Positions 7,164 to 9,411 of a DNA stretch of 9,411 nucleotides are shown piece after piece; the stretch's first letter is position 1, and each line of letters begins with the position of its first letter. The notes under the pieces were generated by a model that saw nothing but the letters and a program-made list of their open reading frames with translations, searched no databases and was not told where the DNA came from. The stretch comes from Hydrogenothermaceae bacterium (lineage in GTDB: Bacteria > Aquificota > Aquificia > Aquificales > Hydrogenothermaceae): contig DTZN01000268.1 of NCBI GenBank assembly GCA_012961365.1, positions 1 to 9,411 on the forward strand, given 5' to 3'. Made by a program: the position numbers and the translations under genes.

Positions 7164-7191
7164 TTGATTTAGTTAAGTTATTGAACCTATT

Positions 7192-7734
7192 TTAACTTTT
7201 TTCTGTAAGTTTTTGAAGGGAATATTTAATAATATCTTGTATATCTGACGTATTTTTTATAACTTCTCTAACAACAGGTAAAGCTTTAGATTTATCAAAA
7301 CCAAGTTCTTTTAATGCTTCTAATGCATCTTTTATTAAGGGTTCATCTTCAAAATCAATCTTTCCTTTTAATTCTAAAATTATCCTATGAGCTGTTTTTT
7401 TACCTATTCCTGGAACAGAAGTTAATAATGATATATCTTGATTTTCTATACTATTTATAATTTCTTCTACAGACAAATTAGAAAGTATAGAAAATGCATG
7501 TTTTACGCCTATACCATTTATATTTGTTAGCTTTATAAATAAATCTCTTTCTTTACTTGTCCTAAACCCGAATAATCTAAAGGTTTCATCTTTAAACGTT
7601 AAATAAGTATATATACGACTTTTTCCAAGTGGAATTTTATAAGGAGTGTTTAGTTTTATTCCAAAACCTGCAGAAAAAATTATTGCAAAACTTTCAGTAG
7701 ATTTTATAACTTCTCCTTCTATAAATTCTAACAT
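7192..7734 (-). CDS. ruvA: Holliday junction DNA helicase subunit RuvA
   Basis: Binds four-way junctions as a tetramer and loads the RuvB motor for branch migration in recombinational repair. The 180 residues are shorter than the E. coli protein (203) but include all three domains: an N-terminal OB-fold (about 1-62, ending FKDETFRLFGFRT, with acidic D49/E50 in the position of the junction 'pin'), two helix-hairpin-helix motifs (NGIGVKHAFSIL, 73-84, and VPGIGKKTAHRIILELKGK, 107-125), and a short C-terminal three-helix domain (about 133-177) that contacts RuvB. The start ATG directly follows the sbcD stop as TAAATG, with AGGA 7 bases upstream inside sbcD, so translation is probably coupled. ruvB and ruvC are not in the window. 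Identification is secure. Confidence 0.96.
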   Translation of the reverse strand: MLEFIEGEVIKSTESFAIIFSAGFGIKLNTPYKIPLGKSRIYTYLTFKDETFRLFGFRTSKERDLFIKLTNINGIGVKHAFSILSNLSVEEIINSIENQDISLLTSVPGIGKKTAHRIILELKGKIDFEDEPLIKDALEALKELGFDKSKALPVVREVIKNTSDIQDIIKYSLQKLTEKS

Positions 7735-8856
7735 TTAAAGTTCCTGTAGAAACTTTTTTATTTCATCTACAGATTCAAAAGTTCTAAGTTGAGATATTAA
7801 AGAAATAACTTCTTCATACATTTCGTTATCATTTATTAACTCTTTTAATTTACTATTTATAAATTCATCTTTTAACTGCATCTTTTGAAACTCTGCAGAA
7901 GTATTTGAAATATTAAAAGAAAGGTTATATCTAATATGTAGAGAATGTTTCTCTATATTTAGTTTACTTATTAGGTTTTTTACATCATTTTGAGAGACAG
8001 TTTTTAAATCTCCTTTTAACACTAAAACAGGTTTTTTCTTAAAATCTTTGTTTTCTAAATCTATTTTTATAGCATTTAATTCATTTTCAAAATTTTCATC
8101 TGTTAAAGTTTTGTAAATAAAAGGTCTAGTGTTTAAAGGTATAAACTGGTAATTAATTTGTCTTTCTAAAACTTCAACAAGATGAACACCTTTTGGGAAA
8201 TTTTCTTCCTGTTTATTATAGGATGTGTATTCTGTAGAACCTGCAAAAACTACTTTTGCATCTTTGATAGATATAGGTTTTTGGGGAATATGATAATGTC
8301 CAATGCCTATGTAATTAAAACCTTCTGGTATGTCTGAGTTTATATACAAATTACTATCTGGGAAATAGGGGTTAAACTCTTGATGTAGCATAAGTATATG
8401 AAAATCTGTTTTAGGAGCTTTTTCTAAAAGTTTCTCTAAAATCTCCCTTAATGGGTATGTTCTTAAAGCTAACTTAGATATATATTTAACTCCTGATATG
8501 GTTATTCCATTAAATTCTATACTCCTACCATCTAAAAGTGTTAATCCTAAGTTCTCCAAAATTTTCAGTGGAGATATATCTCTTACTTGATTTCCTCTAT
8601 CATGGTTCCCTGAAATTACAAATATAGGGATATTTTTATCTTTTAATCTGCCTAGAAGTTTTATAGCTTCCCAAAATGTATTATTAGAAGGTCTAGAAGT
8701 ATGAAAAAAATCTCCTGTATGTATTACAAAATCTACATTATTATCAATTGCAATATTTATAGCTTCCTCGAAAACGTCAAAAAAGTCCCTCCCTCTTTCT
8801 ATAAGCCCATATTGATTATATCCAAGATGTGTATCACTTATATGTAAAAATTTCAT
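7735..8856 (-). CDS. sbcD: SbcD/Mre11-family DNA repair exonuclease
   Basis: Mn-dependent nuclease subunit that, with an SbcC/Rad50 ATPase, trims double-strand ends and opens hairpins. The metallophosphoesterase motifs are complete: FLHISDTHLG (3-12, D8 and H10), IHTGDFFH (45-52, D49), ISGNHDRG (81-88, N84 and H85), MLHQEF (156-161, H158) and GIGHYH (184-189, H187 and H189). The catalytic domain spans about 1-230; the rest (to 373) is the variable capping and partner-binding region. The length is normal for bacterial or archaeal Mre11-like proteins. The ATG follows the upstream stop as TAAATG with zero gap. The nearest AAGGA is about 12 bases upstream, so coupling seems important. No sbcC/rad50 gene adjoins it, which is unusual for sbcD, so the ATPase partner must be elsewhere or lacking. 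The nuclease family is certain; the gene name assumes bacterial convention. Confidence 0.9.
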   Translation of the reverse strand: MKFLHISDTHLGYNQYGLIERGRDFFDVFEEAINIAIDNNVDFVIHTGDFFHTSRPSNNTFWEAIKLLGRLKDKNIPIFVISGNHDRGNQVRDISPLKILENLGLTLLDGRSIEFNGITISGVKYISKLALRTYPLREILEKLLEKAPKTDFHILMLHQEFNPYFPDSNLYINSDIPEGFNYIGIGHYHIPQKPISIKDAKVVFAGSTEYTSYNKQEENFPKGVHLVEVLERQINYQFIPLNTRPFIYKTLTDENFENELNAIKIDLENKDFKKKPVLVLKGDLKTVSQNDVKNLISKLNIEKHSLHIRYNLSFNISNTSAEFQKMQLKDEFINSKLKELINDNEMYEEVISLISQLRTFESVDEIKKFLQEL

Positions 8857-9069
8857 TTAGCTACAACTTCCTTCATCAGAACAATTTTTTCCAAAAATTT
8901 TTTGAAATATTGTATCAGAAGGACAAAAACCAGTTACAGCAGATAAAAGAAGCATGAAAATCATAAACCATATGATATACTCACCCCATTGGTGCCCTGT
9001 ATGGATTAAAATGAGAGATACTATTAACATAATTGCCATCATAAATCTTTGAGCTCTCATAGGCGTCAT
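8857..9069 (-). CDS. Small membrane protein, DUF2892/YgaP-like
   Basis: A 70-residue inner-membrane protein resembling the DUF2892 family, which corresponds to the membrane part of YgaP-type rhodanese proteins. It has a positively charged N-terminus (MTPMRAQR), two predicted membrane helices (about 9-25 and 31-47) and the family-like TGFCPSDTIFQKIFG motif (46-60). C49 lies at the membrane edge, and C63 and C69 occur in the short polar tail. There is no rhodanese domain, so it may act with a separate sulfurtransferase; that is only inference. The ATG at 9069 has a strong GGAGG 7 bases upstream. It is the first gene of the leftward cluster and abuts sbcD without spacing. Its presence with cysM in one cluster weakly hints at sulfur metabolism, but the genes in between are repair genes. 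Confidence 0.8.
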   Translation of the reverse strand: MTPMRAQRFMMAIMLIVSLILIHTGHQWGEYIIWFMIFMLLLSAVTGFCPSDTIFQKIFGKNCSDEGSCS

Positions 9070-9139
9070 AATTTTTCCTCCAAAAAAGTATTTAATTTAA
9101 TTAAATTTAATCATTTTTCTAAAATTTTCCATTTAGACT

Positions 9140-9166
9140 AAAAAATTGTCCCAAAACGGACAATTT
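9140..9166 (-). terminator. Hairpin with T run in the leader of the membrane protein-sbcD-ruvA-cysM cluster
   Basis: AAATTGTCC (9143-9151) and GGACAATTT (9158-9166) form a perfect 9-bp stem with a 6-base loop. Read on the minus strand the second arm runs into six Ts (complement of 9140-9145), the form of an intrinsic terminator. It lies about 70-100 bases upstream of the first gene of the leftward cluster, so it may end a transcript from the right, act as a leader attenuator, or be an operator in DNA. The sequence alone does not decide. Confidence 0.5.
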
Positions 9167-9174
9167 AAAATATT

Positions 9175-9203
9175 ATTTTACCTTTGCAACTTTGGTATTT
9201 CTA
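9175..9203 (-). promoter_or_regulatory. Possible promoter of the leftward four-gene cluster
   Basis: On the minus strand TAGAAA (9203-9198) and TAAAAT (9180-9175) are 17 bases apart, matching the consensus at 4 and 5 of 6 positions. Transcription would start near 9167, just before the hairpin. The match is weak in AT-rich DNA. Confidence 0.25.
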
Positions 9204-9213
9204 CACTTAAAAT

Positions 9214-9240
9214 TTGGCATAAATATTGATTAACTTTAAT
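9214..9240 (+). promoter_or_regulatory. Possible promoter of a small RNA (sigma-54-like or sigma-70-like)
   Basis: TGGCAT-N5-TTGAT at 9215-9230 resembles the sigma-54 pattern TGGCAC-N5-TTGCW, but the conserved C of the -12 element is A. The same bases read as a sigma-70 site give TTGGCA (9214-9219, 5 of 6) and TTTAAT (9235-9240, 5 of 6) with a short 15-base spacer. Either would start transcription near 9241-9247. Confidence 0.35.
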
Positions 9241-9316
9241 ACAGCCGATGTGAGTAGTCCTGCTACTACAACTTACCTCTAATCCTACCAGAAGGGGAAT
9301 ACCTTCTGGCTTTTTT
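9241..9316 (+). ncRNA. Putative small RNA of about 75 nt
   Basis: This is a short non-coding unit between a candidate promoter and a strong intrinsic terminator. It would fold into a 5' hairpin (9249-9270: TGT and AGTAG pairing with CTACT and ACA, one bulged G, loop TCCTG), an unpaired pyrimidine-rich linker (9271-9287) and the terminator stem. The linker includes ACCTCTAATCCT, which could pair with purine-rich ribosome sites. It is not SRP RNA, tmRNA, RNase P RNA or a riboswitch that I can recognise. The alternative is the 3' end or attenuated leader of a longer transcript. The start is inferred only from promoter-like motifs. Confidence 0.4.
9288..9316 (+). terminator. Strong rho-independent terminator
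   Basis: CCAGAAGG (9288-9295) pairs perfectly with CCTTCTGG (9302-9309) across a 6-base loop, followed by C and six Ts (9311-9316). This is the best terminator in the window. No protein gene precedes it on the + strand, which is the main reason to suspect a small RNA or attenuated leader here. Confidence 0.85.
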
Positions 9317-9322
9317 AGTTTA

Positions 9323-9344
9323 AAGAATATATTAAGAATATATT
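9323..9344. repeat. Exact 11-bp tandem repeat (two copies)
   Basis: AAGAATATATT occurs twice in perfect tandem, followed by AAAAG. The 11-base period is one DNA helical turn, as in direct-repeat sites of PhoB/OmpR-type regulators. It lies about 30 bases before a perfect TATAAT. Confidence 0.5.
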
Positions 9345-9375
9345 AAAAGTTAGTGTCGTTTTTATTGTTTATTTC

Positions 9376-9381
9376 TATAAT
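9376..9381 (+). promoter_or_regulatory. Perfect -10 box near the window end
   Basis: TATAAT matches the consensus exactly, but the -35 position (about 9353-9358, GTGTCG) is poor. If used, transcription would begin near 9388 and serve a gene beyond the window. The ATG at 9395 has no ribosome site. Confidence 0.3.
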
Positions 9382-9411
9382 TAAATGTAAAAAAATGAAA
9401 ATATATTTTTT

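Larger units (their letters stand above)
9070..9411. other. Structured non-coding region at the right end
   Basis: This stretch of about 340 bases holds no convincing protein gene. In order it contains the ribosome site of the membrane-protein gene (9077-9081), a 14-bp AT-only palindrome (9094-9107), a hairpin with T6 run on the minus strand (9140-9166), possible back-to-back promoters (minus 9175-9203, plus 9214-9240), a putative short RNA ending in a strong terminator (9241-9316), an 11-bp tandem repeat (9323-9344) and a TATAAT box (9376-9381). Confidence 0.7.

Noticed and set aside
6815..7195. 126-aa + strand frame over cysM
   Set aside because: Antisense to the PLP-binding region of cysM and without a promoter or ribosome site.
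9094..9107. 14-bp palindrome AATTTAATTAAATT as an operator
   Set aside because: It is perfect but made only of A and T in very AT-rich DNA, so chance is likely.
9140..9344. CRISPR-like or mobile-element ends
   Set aside because: The repeats are single hairpins or one tandem pair; there are no regularly spaced repeats, transposase genes or target-site duplications.
9395..9411. Start of a gene at the right edge (ATG at 9395)
   Set aside because: There is no ribosome site and only five codons are visible; it could be real only as a near-leaderless start from the TATAAT at 9376.

Overview
The window is AT-rich (roughly 30% GC by eye) and densely coded, with proteins rich in Lys, Glu and Ile. 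That style, together with this housekeeping gene set, suggests a thermophilic Aquificota of the Hydrogenothermaceae, such as a Sulfurihydrogenibium relative. This is an impression from composition and protein style; I could not run a search. No tRNA, rRNA, insertion sequence, prophage or CRISPR array is visible.

Layout. Positions 37-3090 run rightward: the replicative helicase dnaB (TTG start), a MlaE-type lipid-transport permease one base later, then fabI (enoyl-ACP reductase), which appears to have its own promoter. Positions 3114-5313 run leftward: a 172-aa protein of unknown function followed 4 bases later by a SNF2-family helicase. A 73-base divergent spacer separates this pair from a rightward DUF815-type AAA+ ATPase (5387-6205). 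That gene ends tail-to-tail with a leftward cluster, and the two stop codons share one TTAA. In transcription order the leftward cluster is a small membrane protein of the DUF2892/YgaP type, an SbcD/Mre11 nuclease, RuvA, and a CysM-type cysteine synthase. Two of its junctions are zero-gap TAAATG.

The last ~340 bases (9070-9411) carry no convincing gene but are structured. They hold a perfect 9-bp hairpin with a T6 run in the leader of the leftward cluster, a promoter-plus-terminator unit that looks like a ~75-nt small RNA gene on the + strand, and an exact 11-bp tandem repeat upstream of a perfect TATAAT box.

Functionally the window mixes DNA replication and repair (DnaB, SNF2, SbcD, RuvA) with envelope and fatty-acid functions (MlaE, FabI) and sulfur assimilation (CysM). 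The least explained parts are the unknown-protein/SNF2 pair and the structured region at the right end. Most of the window is ordinary core genome, and I see no complete new system. The unknown-protein/SNF2 cassette and the putative small RNA are the best candidates for something undescribed.
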